The notes below the pieces were generated by a model. The model saw only the letters and a list, made by a program, of their open reading frames with translations, was not told where the DNA came from and did no database searches. 64,000 bases of DNA, taken from assembly GCA_963792365.1 (NCBI GenBank), contig CAWBVW010000006.1, positions 186,001 to 250,000 of the forward strand, in the 5' to 3' direction. Position numbers and translations under genes: made by a program. The stretch comes from JAOUGY01 sp963792365. Lineage in GTDB: Bacteria; Actinomycetota; Acidimicrobiia; Spongiisociales; ZC4RG35. How positions within the stretch are numbered: the stretch's first letter is position 1; every line of letters starts with the position of its first letter. Below, piece by piece: positions 18,161 through 26,329 of the stretch.

Positions 18161-19363
18161 TCAATCGAGCGCCAGCACGATTGTGTGCAGCACCAAGCCG
18201 ATCAGTGCACCGACGAGGGTTCCGTTGATCCGCACGAACTGGAGGTCCCGACCCATCCACTGTTCCAAGCGCGTTGCCGTGTCTTCGGGGTCCCACCGTG
18301 CGACCGTCGCCGGGATCAGCGTCTGCAGCTCGATCTTCGCGGCCGCCGTCATCGGCACCGTCATTCCTTCGAGCCAGGAACCAATGCGCCTCTGCAGGGC
18401 CTCGTCTTCGACCAGCCGCGCCCCGAGGGTCCGCAATGTCGACGAGATCTGATCCGATTGTGCGGCGAGCGAGGACATCGCCTGGGACCACGCAGCCCGA
18501 AGCCAATCCCTGAACTCGGGGCGCTGGGTGAGGCCCGACACGCGCTCACCGACTCGCGCCTGCAGGACCGCATCGTGTTGCAGTCGGTCGGCGAGGTCGA
18601 GGACTCTCGATTCGACCATGCCACGAACCGGATGCTCCGGATTGGCGCTCACCTCCCCCAGGAAGCGGTGTGCGACCTCCATGGCTTTCTCGAACACCGC
18701 GTCGTCGATGCTCTCGGGTACCCACCACGGCGACTCATCGGTGACCCTTTTTCGGAGGTATTCGGCGTTGTCGGCGAGCGACCGATCGATGGCGACGATT
18801 GCGCCGGTGAGAAGCGGCTCCAACTCACCCGTTTCCAACGAGCGTTCGAGAGCTCGGCCGGCGAGCGATGCGACTGGCATTCGTTGGACTCGGTCGAGCA
18901 GAACGAGCTCCAGGTCGGCCCACACCTGGTCGGAGCTCGTTCCTTCGGCTACCGCGCCCAGGATGGTGGCGAGGTGGGTTGCCGCAGCCTTCGATCCTTG
19001 TTCCGCTGCAAGCCACTCGCCGAACCGGGCCGGGACGTCGGCGTCGACCAGGCGCTCTTTGATGGCTTCGGGGTCGAGGAAGTTCTCGGTGATGAAGCCC
19101 GCCAGATTTGTGCCGAGAGCATCCTTCGACTTCGGGATGATGGCCGTGTGGGGAATCGGGATTCCCAGAGGATGTCGGAACAGCGCTGTCACCGCGAACC
19201 AATCGGCCAAGCCGCCGATCATCCCCGCCTCGGCCCCGGCCCGAACAAAGCCGACCCAGGTGGCATCGCCCATGGCGAAGGTGGCTAGAAAAATGGCAGT
19301 CGCGACGGCGAGTACCGCCGTGGCCATGATCCGGGCACGGCGCAGCGGGTTCGCTTCGGGCAA
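18161..19363 (-). CDS. DUF445 family membrane protein
   Basis: About 400 residues. Hydrophobic helices lie at both ends (ATAVLAVATAIFLATF near the N-terminus and LVGALIGLVLHTIVLALD at the C-terminus), with a long mostly helical middle. AEAGMIGGLADWFAVTALFRHPLGIPIPHTAII is the family hallmark (residues shown here span two adjoining motifs: GGLADWFAVTALF and PHTAIIPKSKD). Known members (E. coli YjiN) have no assigned function. The start is uncertain: I use a GTG at 19363, about 20 residues before the first helix; the frame is open to 19438 and an internal ATG lies at about 19327. Confidence 0.85.
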   Translation of the reverse strand: MPEANPLRRARIMATAVLAVATAIFLATFAMGDATWVGFVRAGAEAGMIGGLADWFAVTALFRHPLGIPIPHTAIIPKSKDALGTNLAGFITENFLDPEAIKERLVDADVPARFGEWLAAEQGSKAAATHLATILGAVAEGTSSDQVWADLELVLLDRVQRMPVASLAGRALERSLETGELEPLLTGAIVAIDRSLADNAEYLRKRVTDESPWWVPESIDDAVFEKAMEVAHRFLGEVSANPEHPVRGMVESRVLDLADRLQHDAVLQARVGERVSGLTQRPEFRDWLRAAWSQAMSSLAAQSDQISSTLRTLGARLVEDEALQRRIGSWLEGMTVPMTAAAKIELQTLIPATVARWDPEDTATRLEQWMGRDLQFVRINGTLVGALIGLVLHTIVLALD

Positions 19364-19515
19364 CACCAGCTCAGCTTGGCACGATCCGGGAAGGAAGCTG
19401 GTCGCGTCCAGGCCGACTCCGCCTCGATGTGGCGCCACAGGCGGGCGCCGAACGACCGGGCCCGAGCACCGGGTGACGGGGGCCAGCGCCTGGATCGGAG
19501 CGAGCCCCGGCCGCG

Positions 19516-20514
19516 TCAGTCGAACAGCGTGGGGCGGAACAAGGCGTCGTGGGTGCGGAGCGCGTAGCGATCAGTCATGCCGGCGACGTAGTCGATGGCG
19601 CGTGTGAGATCGTCGGCGGCATCCACCTTGTACGACTCCGGCACCTCGGAAGTATGGGTAGAGAAGTAGTCGACCAGCTCACGGATGATCTTGATGGCAC
19701 GATCCTTCGGGGCGCTCGACTCGGGACCCAGATAGACGCGCTCGAACATGAAGTCTCGAACGGTGTTCATCACGTCCAACACCGCCGGATCGATGGTGAC
19801 TCGACCCTCGGCTGCGGTGGTTTCGATCACCGACGTGACCATCGTGTCGATCCAGGTGCGGGCGCTCTGCCCGAGCCGGGACGCATCGGCAGGCAACTCC
19901 GCGAACGCGATCACCCCGGCTCGTATCGCATCCGCGACGTCATGGGTCAGGTAGGCGATGCGATCGGCGAATCTGCACAGGTCACCTTCGGGGGTGGAGG
20001 GAGGTTCGTCGATCTTCCAGGAGTGGGAGCGAACGCCGTCGAGCACCTCCCAGCTCAGGTTGAGAGGTTCGAGCACGGAAAGAACACGAACGCCCTGTGC
20101 AGAATGCAGCCACTCGCCTTCGACATACGGCGTGAGCGCGTCCTCACCGGTGTGCCCGAACGGCGAGTGCCCTACGTCGTGTGCGAGACAGATGGCCTCC
20201 GTGAGCGGCTCGTTGAGCGCCAGGCCGGCTGCCATCGCCCGTCCCACTTGGGCCACCTGCATCGTGTGTGTGAGCCGCGTCACGTAGTGGTCGCCCTCGG
20301 GATTCAAGAACACCTGAGTCTTGTGCTTGAGTCGTCGGAAGGCCTTGGAATGGATCACCCGGTCGCGGTCCCGCTCGAAGGCGGTCCGATACCGATCCGG
20401 CTCTTCGGGCTCGGCGCGTCCTCTGCTGTCCGTGGATCGGGTAGCCGCAGGCGACAGGAGCTCGCGCTCCAGTCGCTCCCGTTCGGGGCGCAGACGCATG
20501 TGGAACCCCGTCAT
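19516..20514 (-). CDS. dgt: dGTP triphosphohydrolase-like HD protein
   Basis: 332 residues. Hydrolyses dNTPs to nucleosides and triphosphate; acts on the nucleotide pool. The HD metal motif is complete: the His in RLTHTMQVAQ, HD in ICLAHDVGHSPFGHTGE, and the distal Asp in RFADRIAYLTHDVADA. FRRLKHKTQVF near the N-terminus is typical of the bacterial single-domain dGTPase-like group. The start ATG at 20514 overlaps the stop of the upstream HAD nucleotidase by 4 nt (ATGA), so the two are coupled. The open frame extends upstream but overlaps the coding HAD gene. Confidence 0.93.
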   Translation of the reverse strand: MTGFHMRLRPERERLERELLSPAATRSTDSRGRAEPEEPDRYRTAFERDRDRVIHSKAFRRLKHKTQVFLNPEGDHYVTRLTHTMQVAQVGRAMAAGLALNEPLTEAICLAHDVGHSPFGHTGEDALTPYVEGEWLHSAQGVRVLSVLEPLNLSWEVLDGVRSHSWKIDEPPSTPEGDLCRFADRIAYLTHDVADAIRAGVIAFAELPADASRLGQSARTWIDTMVTSVIETTAAEGRVTIDPAVLDVMNTVRDFMFERVYLGPESSAPKDRAIKIIRELVDYFSTHTSEVPESYKVDAADDLTRAIDYVAGMTDRYALRTHDALFRPTLFD

Positions 20515-21065
20515 CGGTTGCCGCCCCGATGAGCAACGACCCTCTCGAACTCGTCCCACGACCTCACGTCGACGATGCCCTCCACGGGCTCGTTCCAAGG
20601 TCGTACGAACCGGCACACCATGGCGTTCGGGCGTGCGTCGAGCAGGTCTTCGAGCACATGCGGCGCGTCGTCGAGATACACGTCGCATTCGACATCCCAC
20701 TTGCGGCGTGTGATGTGGACTTCTCGTGTGGGGATCTTGTGCTGCGCCAGCCATGCGAACGTGTCGTGGACCGCCCAGCGCGGTTTGGTGGTTATCACGA
20801 CGACTTTGTGAACCCGGTCGAGCCGCCACAGTGCCTCTACTGCCCCCTCATACGTGTCGAGATGCCGGAAGAGCGTGTGGCCGTCATGGTCCTGGGCCCA
20901 GTCCCAGAATTCGCCCATGTGCCGGAAGTGGGTCAGCGAGGGGATGCCATCCCATGCCACCACGGCGTCGAACGCGACGTCTGCGCCGAACTCTTCGTTG
21001 TATCGGCGGATCCATCCGGAGTTGAAGTCGGCGACGACACCGTCGAGGTCGATTCCAAGTCGCAT
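20511..21065 (-). CDS. HAD 5'(3')-deoxyribonucleotidase-like
   Basis: 184 residues. The HAD motif I is GIDLDGVVADF (nucleophile Asp5 and acid/base Asp7), motif II is in VVVITTKPRW, and the C-terminal acidic motif is VYLDDAPHVLEDL. The short cap and overall length match the 5'-nucleotidase C (NT5C) family that dephosphorylates deoxynucleotides. It is coupled to dgt by a 4-nt overlap, so together they could degrade or balance dNTPs. The ATG has no obvious ribosome site. The exact substrate is inferred from family and context. Confidence 0.8.
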   Translation of the reverse strand: MRLGIDLDGVVADFNSGWIRRYNEEFGADVAFDAVVAWDGIPSLTHFRHMGEFWDWAQDHDGHTLFRHLDTYEGAVEALWRLDRVHKVVVITTKPRWAVHDTFAWLAQHKIPTREVHITRRKWDVECDVYLDDAPHVLEDLLDARPNAMVCRFVRPWNEPVEGIVDVRSWDEFERVVAHRGGNR

Positions 21066-21171
21066 CGGTCAGAACACTCGCCTCGGGGTCATGGTTGGTC
21101 TCCTAGAGGTCGGTCCGGTGACCGACGCAATCAGTCTCGACCAGAGATCGGCGCGGCGCCAACTCGGACGG

Positions 21172-22773
21172 TCATACGACCTGAACCCATTGTGCGACCT
21201 CGGGAAGCCGCTTCTCGAGAATTCTGCCGGCGATGAGGAGGGAGAGGCCGTAGAAGATCAGGCCCCACACGGGGGCGAACAAAGCGAGGACCCACACGTC
21301 GATCACCTGTCCGAATCCGACCACCAGGGTGGCCAGAGATGCCGGCGGCACCAACAACATCCCGATTGCGAAGAACGAGACGAGCTGGGCCCCGATCGCC
21401 AGACATCCCTGCTCGGTTGCCTGTGCGAACACGTCCGTTCCCTCGCGGGGGAGTCGCAGCGGTGTTACCACCGATACGAGGTTCCCGACGGCGAGCTGGC
21501 ACAGGATGGCGCAGAACCCGAGGATGGGGACAAGTCGAAGCGCACCCCACGCACCGGTCAGCGCGGCCACCGCCGTGGAGAGAATGGCGGTTTCCACCGC
21601 CAAGGCCAATCCCGCCGCCATGTTCTTACCGATCAGCAGCCTCCGAGGATGGGTGGGGAGCACGAACAGGAAACTGGCGGCGTTGCGTTCCCATCCGAAC
21701 AGGTTGAGGGCGATCGGCAGGCCCACGAACAGCACCAGGATCGGAGAGGCTAGTGGGAGCCACTCTTCGCCGCGTACCCGCTCCACGGTGTTGGTGCCCA
21801 CCATGATGGAGGCGAGTGCCAACCCGACGAAGATGGCGGCGCCCGTCCAAACGAGACGCTGGCGAGGGTCCCGGAGATAGAACCGCAGCTCTTTGCGTGC
21901 CAGCACGAGCGTGGGACTCCATCCCACGCCGGTCGTGAGGCCCTGTGAGGTCCGGGTGCTGCTCCTCGGCTCCGGCGATTGCTCCGGTGTCGTCATCGAT
22001 CTGCGGAGAAGGCGCAGCCAGGCGTATGAGAGCAGCAGTATCCATCCGGCTGAGACCACCAGGTGCATCAAAGCGCCCCAAACTCGGCCTGCCGCTGCGT
22101 CGATCACGATGCTCTGGACAGCGACGGGCGGTATCAGCCACGACAGCCCAGATATGGGGTGGGCGTCGATGGCAGTTGCCAGGCCCAGTTCGCCGACGGT
22201 GGTACGTACGAGGTATTGGGCGCTGAAGGCGGACAATCCGATGGCTGCGATGATCAGCACCGACAGGTCGCGTCCTCGGCGACTCCTGAGAATCGAGGAG
22301 ATCGTCACTGTGAACAGCTGCCCTGAGACCACGAGAAGCGCCAGGTACAGGACTGAGGCCGCGAGCGCGACCGGAGCGACACTTCGCCACTCGTACACGT
22401 TCACTCCCAACGCCACCATTGGCATCACGATGCTCGGGGACACCAGCGATGCTGCGCCGAGTCCGAGGATCAGTCCTGGTCCGGAAATGGGTGAGAGCGA
22501 GAATTGCGCCGGGTCGAGATGCTCGTCGATCGGGAAGATCACGACAGGAAGGGTGACCCAGACGAGGAAGAAGGCCAGCGCGGCCCACAGCGAGAACTCG
22601 GATGCGGTACCGACGCCCATCTGCTCGAAGGCGGCGAGGTGTCGGGTGGCGAGCGACCATCCACCCCATCCCAGGAACCCCATGATGAGGGGCATCCCGA
22701 TGCGGCGTTGTAAATCGGCCCGTAGGCCGTTCCAGAGCAGGCGCGATTTCAGCCAGACGAGCCGTCGAGCCAT
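21172..22773 (-). CDS. ABC transporter permease (paralogue of 10124 gene)
   Basis: 533 residues, about twelve hydrophobic segments in two halves, separated by a central soluble stretch with ARKELRFYLRDPRQRLVW. This matches the equivalent place in the permease at 10124-11695 (AAKELAYFRRDPRVRGQL), so the two are paralogues. The ATG at 22773 lies 25 nt inside the ATPase gene, exactly the overlap of the other pair. The N-terminus (MARRLVWLKSRLLWN) is cytoplasmic and basic. Substrate unknown; a member of the large ABC-2 permease group. Confidence 0.87.
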   Translation of the reverse strand: MARRLVWLKSRLLWNGLRADLQRRIGMPLIMGFLGWGGWSLATRHLAAFEQMGVGTASEFSLWAALAFFLVWVTLPVVIFPIDEHLDPAQFSLSPISGPGLILGLGAASLVSPSIVMPMVALGVNVYEWRSVAPVALAASVLYLALLVVSGQLFTVTISSILRSRRGRDLSVLIIAAIGLSAFSAQYLVRTTVGELGLATAIDAHPISGLSWLIPPVAVQSIVIDAAAGRVWGALMHLVVSAGWILLLSYAWLRLLRRSMTTPEQSPEPRSSTRTSQGLTTGVGWSPTLVLARKELRFYLRDPRQRLVWTGAAIFVGLALASIMVGTNTVERVRGEEWLPLASPILVLFVGLPIALNLFGWERNAASFLFVLPTHPRRLLIGKNMAAGLALAVETAILSTAVAALTGAWGALRLVPILGFCAILCQLAVGNLVSVVTPLRLPREGTDVFAQATEQGCLAIGAQLVSFFAIGMLLVPPASLATLVVGFGQVIDVWVLALFAPVWGLIFYGLSLLIAGRILEKRLPEVAQWVQVV

Positions 22774-23585
22774 TCCAGCCCTCGAGATTCGACGGTACCC
22801 CCAACGGCGGCGATGAAGGCGTCTTCGACGTTCTCAACTCCCATCTTGTCACACAGGCCTTGTGGTGTGTCTTCGATGGCGAGCTTGCCCCGAACCATGA
22901 TGCCGATCCTCGTACAGAGTCTTTCTACGAGGTGCATCTCATGACCAGAGAAGACGATGGTGGCGCCCTGCGCTGTGTACCGCTGCAGCAGGTGCTGGAT
23001 CAGTCGGCCCGAGACGGCGTCGACACCCTCGAATGGCTCGTCGAGGAACAGCACCTCGGGTCGGTGGATGATGGCTGCCGCGAGAGCGACCTTCTTGCGC
23101 ATACCCCTCGAGTAGTCCCCGACCAGCTTCCCTGCATCCTCGGTGAGATCCAGCAACTCGAGAAGCTCGGATCGACGCGCCACGGCTTCATCCCTGTCCA
23201 GGTTGTGCATCGCAGCCGAGAAGTCGAGGAGCTCGGCCCCGGTGAGGCGTTCGTAGAGGTTGAACTCCTCGGGCAGTACCCCGATCTTCTTCTTGACTTC
23301 GATCGGGTGTTTCCAGGTCTCGTGCGGGCCGATGCCCGCCCTGCCTTCGGTGGGGCGCAGGAGCCCGACGATCATCTTGATCGTGGTGGTCTTGCCCGCT
23401 CCGTTCTGGCCCAACAGTCCGTAGAACTCTCCCGGTTGGATCGCGAGGTCCAGACCATCGACCGCGGCGGACTTGCCGAAACGCCGGACCAGGCCTTTCG
23501 CCCAGACTGCCGGTGCCGATTCGGTTTCCTTCAGCTCCGGGGTCAGGGCGTGTGGATTGGTCATCGAAGTCACAGCGGTTTGCAT
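22749..23585 (-). CDS. ABC transporter ATP-binding protein (paralogue of 9384 gene)
   Basis: 278 residues. Walker A is GQNGAGKTTT (GQ instead of GP), signature YSRGMRKKVALA, Walker B VLFLDEPFEGVD and His switch FSGHEMH. The C-terminus (GLEWLDGSSG) resembles that of the first ATPase (DLSWLGSSSD) and overlaps the permease gene by 25 nt. The ATG at 23585 is used; ATG 23564 is an alternative. A TACCCT lies only 4 nt before 23585. Divergent from dnaX across 108 bp. Confidence 0.9.
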   Translation of the reverse strand: MQTAVTSMTNPHALTPELKETESAPAVWAKGLVRRFGKSAAVDGLDLAIQPGEFYGLLGQNGAGKTTTIKMIVGLLRPTEGRAGIGPHETWKHPIEVKKKIGVLPEEFNLYERLTGAELLDFSAAMHNLDRDEAVARRSELLELLDLTEDAGKLVGDYSRGMRKKVALAAAIIHRPEVLFLDEPFEGVDAVSGRLIQHLLQRYTAQGATIVFSGHEMHLVERLCTRIGIMVRGKLAIEDTPQGLCDKMGVENVEDAFIAAVGGTVESRGLEWLDGSSG

Positions 23586-23679
23586 CGGCAGGGTAGGGCC
23601 AACACTGAACTAGGTGTTGGGAGGAACGGGCGCTCACGCCCCATTCCGTGCTTCCGGGTCTCCTGTCACATCGGGCCTG

Positions 23680-23685
23680 TACCAT
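23680..23685 (+). promoter_or_regulatory. Leaderless-type -10 (TACCAT) of dnaX
   Basis: TACCAT, 8 nt, then the GTG start at 23694. It supports the short start rather than the long open frame upstream. Confidence 0.45.
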
Positions 23686-23693
23686 CGCCACCA

Positions 23694-25541
23694 GTGGAAT
23701 ACCAGGCTCTGTATCGGAAGTATCGCCCGCAAACCTTCGAGGACGTGATCGGTCAGTCCCATGTCACTTCGACCCTGAGCAGGGAGGTGGCAGAGGGGCA
23801 CGTTGCGCACGCCTACCTCTTCGCCGGTCCCCGCGGCACCGGCAAGACGACGACCGCACGCATCCTCGCCAAGGCCCTCAACTGCGAGAACCGTCACCCC
23901 GACGGTTCCCCCGACAACACGTGTGGAAGTTGTGTCGCCGTCACCGAGGGTCATTCGCTCGACGTGATGGAGTTGGATGCCGCCAGCCACAACTCGGTCG
24001 ACGACATTCGCGAGATGCGAGTGAGCGTGACGACGGTGGCGTCCGCCTCCGGAGCGAAGCGGGTCTTCATTCTCGATGAGGCCCACATGCTGTCGAAGGC
24101 TGCGGGCAACGCCCTTCTGAAGACCCTCGAAGAGCCCCCGGAGGGAGTGCACTTCGTGCTCGCTACCACCGAGCCGTACAAACTCCTCGACACGATCCGC
24201 AGTCGGTCGCAACGCTTCGACTTCCATACGATCTCGATCGAGGCGTTGGCTGCGCACCTCGCCAAGATCAGCGATGCCGAGGGCTTCCGCACCGACCCCA
24301 CCTCGCTGATGGCAGTCGCTCGTCACGCACTCGGAAGCGCCCGAGACGCTCTGTCTCTTTTGGAACAGGTGGCCGCATTGGGCAGCGGCACCGTCGACCA
24401 GAACGGTGTGACGCGCGCTCTCGGGCTGGCCGACAACGAGGCGTTCTCGTCACTCGTGACAGCCATCCACACCCAAGATGCCAAGATCGCGCTCGAACTG
24501 GTTGCCCGCCTGGCATCCGAGGGTGCCGACCTCCGACGATTCGTCGCCGAGGCGGTCGGCTTCTTCCGAGGCGTGTTCCTGGCTCACTATGCGCCCAACC
24601 TCGCCGAGATCGCCGACGAGCCGGCGGAGGTGCTGACGAGCTGGAAACAGGCGGCGGCATCATTGGCGCCGGGTGACGTGTTGCGTTCGGTGGACATCCT
24701 CGGGGATGCTCTCATCAAGTTGCGCGAAGGACGTGAGGAACGGCTCATGCTCGAGCTGGCCGCCATCAGGCTGACCCGTCCGGAGACGGCCGCCGATCCG
24801 GCCGCTCTGCAGGCGCGACTCGACCGGCTGGAGCGTCGGGCGTCGGCGAACCCGGCGCCGGTTGCGCCGATCCTTCCGGCAGACGAACCGGCGCCCTCCC
24901 CTCAGCAGCAGCCTACGACGAGCGCACCGAAACCAGCGCCGGAGCCGGAGCCGGAGCCGGAGGCGAGGCAAGAGCCGCGATCCGAGCGCAAGGTCGTCGA
25001 TCCGACCGCGGCCTTCGAGGCTCCGTCCGTTCACGAGCTCGAGCACGTCCCGGAGGCGGCGCCACTCGGAAACGACGAACCGGAGACTCGGGAGCCGGTG
25101 ACACCCAGCTTCGAGCAGTTCCAGACCGTGTGGCCGGCCTTGTTCGCCGGCTTGCGGGATCTGCTCGGAGCGCGACGCTGGGCTCTCTTTCGTGAGACGG
25201 AGCCGGGAGGTGTCGAGGGCTCGCTTCTGATCGTCTCTGTGAAGCACGACTTCCATCTGAAAGCGCTCGTGGGCGACACTGCCGTTTCGAAGATCGTTGC
25301 GACTCGAGCCGGTGATCTGCTCGGTGGCGACGTCCGTGTTGCCTTCCGGGGCGCAGACGGGGCCGGACAATCTGCGGTTCCCGAACCGACGCCAGAATCC
25401 GACGACGAGCTCGATCCGGCATCCGTGGATCGTGATCAGTTGACGGAGGCCCCTCCCGACGTCACCGACCCGTTCAAACTCGTCGAGGACCAGCTTGGAG
25501 CGAAGCTGGTCGATGAGTTCGAGTCCGAGCCAGACTCGTGA
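23694..25541 (+). CDS. dnaX: DNA polymerase III gamma/tau subunit
   Basis: Clamp-loader ATPase of the replisome. 615 residues. The N-terminus EYQALYRKYRPQTFEDVIGQ is diagnostic. Then Walker A GPRGTGKTTTAR, the zinc module with Cys in NCENRH, NTCGSC, Walker B ILDEAHML, and the Arg finger in TIRSRSQRF. From about residue 370 it is a Pro/Ala/Glu-rich linker (many PEPEPE repeats) and a C-terminal domain (about 475-600) of the tau type. The open frame extends to 22860, but this overlaps the divergent ABC gene; GTG 23694 gives the correct family N-terminus. No slippery A-run for programmed frameshifting was seen. The next gene overlaps by 4 nt. Confidence 0.97.
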   Translation: MEYQALYRKYRPQTFEDVIGQSHVTSTLSREVAEGHVAHAYLFAGPRGTGKTTTARILAKALNCENRHPDGSPDNTCGSCVAVTEGHSLDVMELDAASHNSVDDIREMRVSVTTVASASGAKRVFILDEAHMLSKAAGNALLKTLEEPPEGVHFVLATTEPYKLLDTIRSRSQRFDFHTISIEALAAHLAKISDAEGFRTDPTSLMAVARHALGSARDALSLLEQVAALGSGTVDQNGVTRALGLADNEAFSSLVTAIHTQDAKIALELVARLASEGADLRRFVAEAVGFFRGVFLAHYAPNLAEIADEPAEVLTSWKQAAASLAPGDVLRSVDILGDALIKLREGREERLMLELAAIRLTRPETAADPAALQARLDRLERRASANPAPVAPILPADEPAPSPQQQPTTSAPKPAPEPEPEPEARQEPRSERKVVDPTAAFEAPSVHELEHVPEAAPLGNDEPETREPVTPSFEQFQTVWPALFAGLRDLLGARRWALFRETEPGGVEGSLLIVSVKHDFHLKALVGDTAVSKIVATRAGDLLGGDVRVAFRGADGAGQSAVPEPTPESDDELDPASVDRDQLTEAPPDVTDPFKLVEDQLGAKLVDEFESEPDS

Positions 25542-26257
25542 GGGTCGCCCTGCCGGTGATGCGGTGGGGTGGCGGTGAGCGTCGAGCCTTGCTGGTGCAC
25601 GGGCTCACCTCCAGTGCTCGGGTTTGGTGGCGGGTTGCGTCCGAACTCGCAGACCGTGGCTGGGACGTCACGGCCGTGGATCTGCGTGGCCACGGCATGG
25701 CTCCGCCGGCGGTGCGATACGCCATCTACGAGTTGGCAGACGATCTCGCGGCGACTGGCACGGAGTGGGACGTCGTTGTCGGCCATTCGCTCGGAGGAGC
25801 CGCGGTCGCGGTCGCCGCACATCGGGAGGGTTGGGCCGAACGACTGGTCCTCGTCGAGCCGGTGATCTCTGTGCCCGACGACGCACGAGACGAGTTCGAG
25901 CGGGGTCTTCTGGGCGAGCTGGAGATGGGCAATGAGGTCGTCGCAGCGGCCAACCCTGCCTGGCATGTCGATGACGTGTTCTGGAAGGTTTGGTCCGCCC
26001 GGCAATGCAGTCCCTCGGTGGTGCGGGGTGTCATGGCCGACAACGACCCATGGGATGTCACCGCCGAGCTGCGGGATGTTCCGGTGCCCTGCACGGTGCT
26101 GGCCGGGGAACCGGTCCTGGGGTCGCTCACCGACACCGCCGCAGTTCGGGCCATCGGGTTCGAGAATCCCAGGATCCATCTGATCGAGGTGGAGGGCGTC
26201 GGTCACTCGTTGTTTCGGGAGCATCCCGACGTCGTTGTGCAGGCCGTCGAACGCTGA
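25538..26257 (+). CDS. Alpha/beta hydrolase
   Basis: 239 residues. LLVHGLTSSARVWW holds the oxyanion-hole HG, VVVGHSLGGAAVA the nucleophile Ser, DNDPWDV and LAGEPVLG the likely acid region, and GVGHSLF the catalytic His. No lid insertion is evident. The GTG start overlaps dnaX stop (GTGA), an odd position for a hydrolase and not one that reveals a substrate. Family functions range from esterase to C-C hydrolase; the specific reaction is unknown. Confidence 0.85.
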   Translation: MRVALPVMRWGGGERRALLVHGLTSSARVWWRVASELADRGWDVTAVDLRGHGMAPPAVRYAIYELADDLAATGTEWDVVVGHSLGGAAVAVAAHREGWAERLVLVEPVISVPDDARDEFERGLLGELEMGNEVVAAANPAWHVDDVFWKVWSARQCSPSVVRGVMADNDPWDVTAELRDVPVPCTVLAGEPVLGSLTDTAAVRAIGFENPRIHLIEVEGVGHSLFREHPDVVVQAVER

Positions 26258-26317
26258 CTGGCAGCGAACCGGCCTCAGGCCCCGACAAAAGACCGATCGC
26301 GAAGGGTTGCGTCTGGA

Positions 26318-26323
26318 TACGCT
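26318..26323 (+). promoter_or_regulatory. Leaderless-type -10 (TACGCT) of the ABC exporter
   Basis: TACGCT, 6 nt, then ATG at 26330. Confidence 0.5.
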
Positions 26324-26329
26324 CGGCCC

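Noticed and set aside
22860..23693. Open frame extending dnaX upstream to 22860
   Set aside because: It overlaps the divergent ABC ATPase gene antisense and has an Arg/His-rich composition. The dnaX family N-terminus begins exactly at GTG 23694.
23586..23693. Possible 4.5S (SRP) RNA upstream of dnaX, as in several bacteria
   Set aside because: No GGAAGGAAGCAGC-type helix 8 was found on either strand; gap is only 108 bp.
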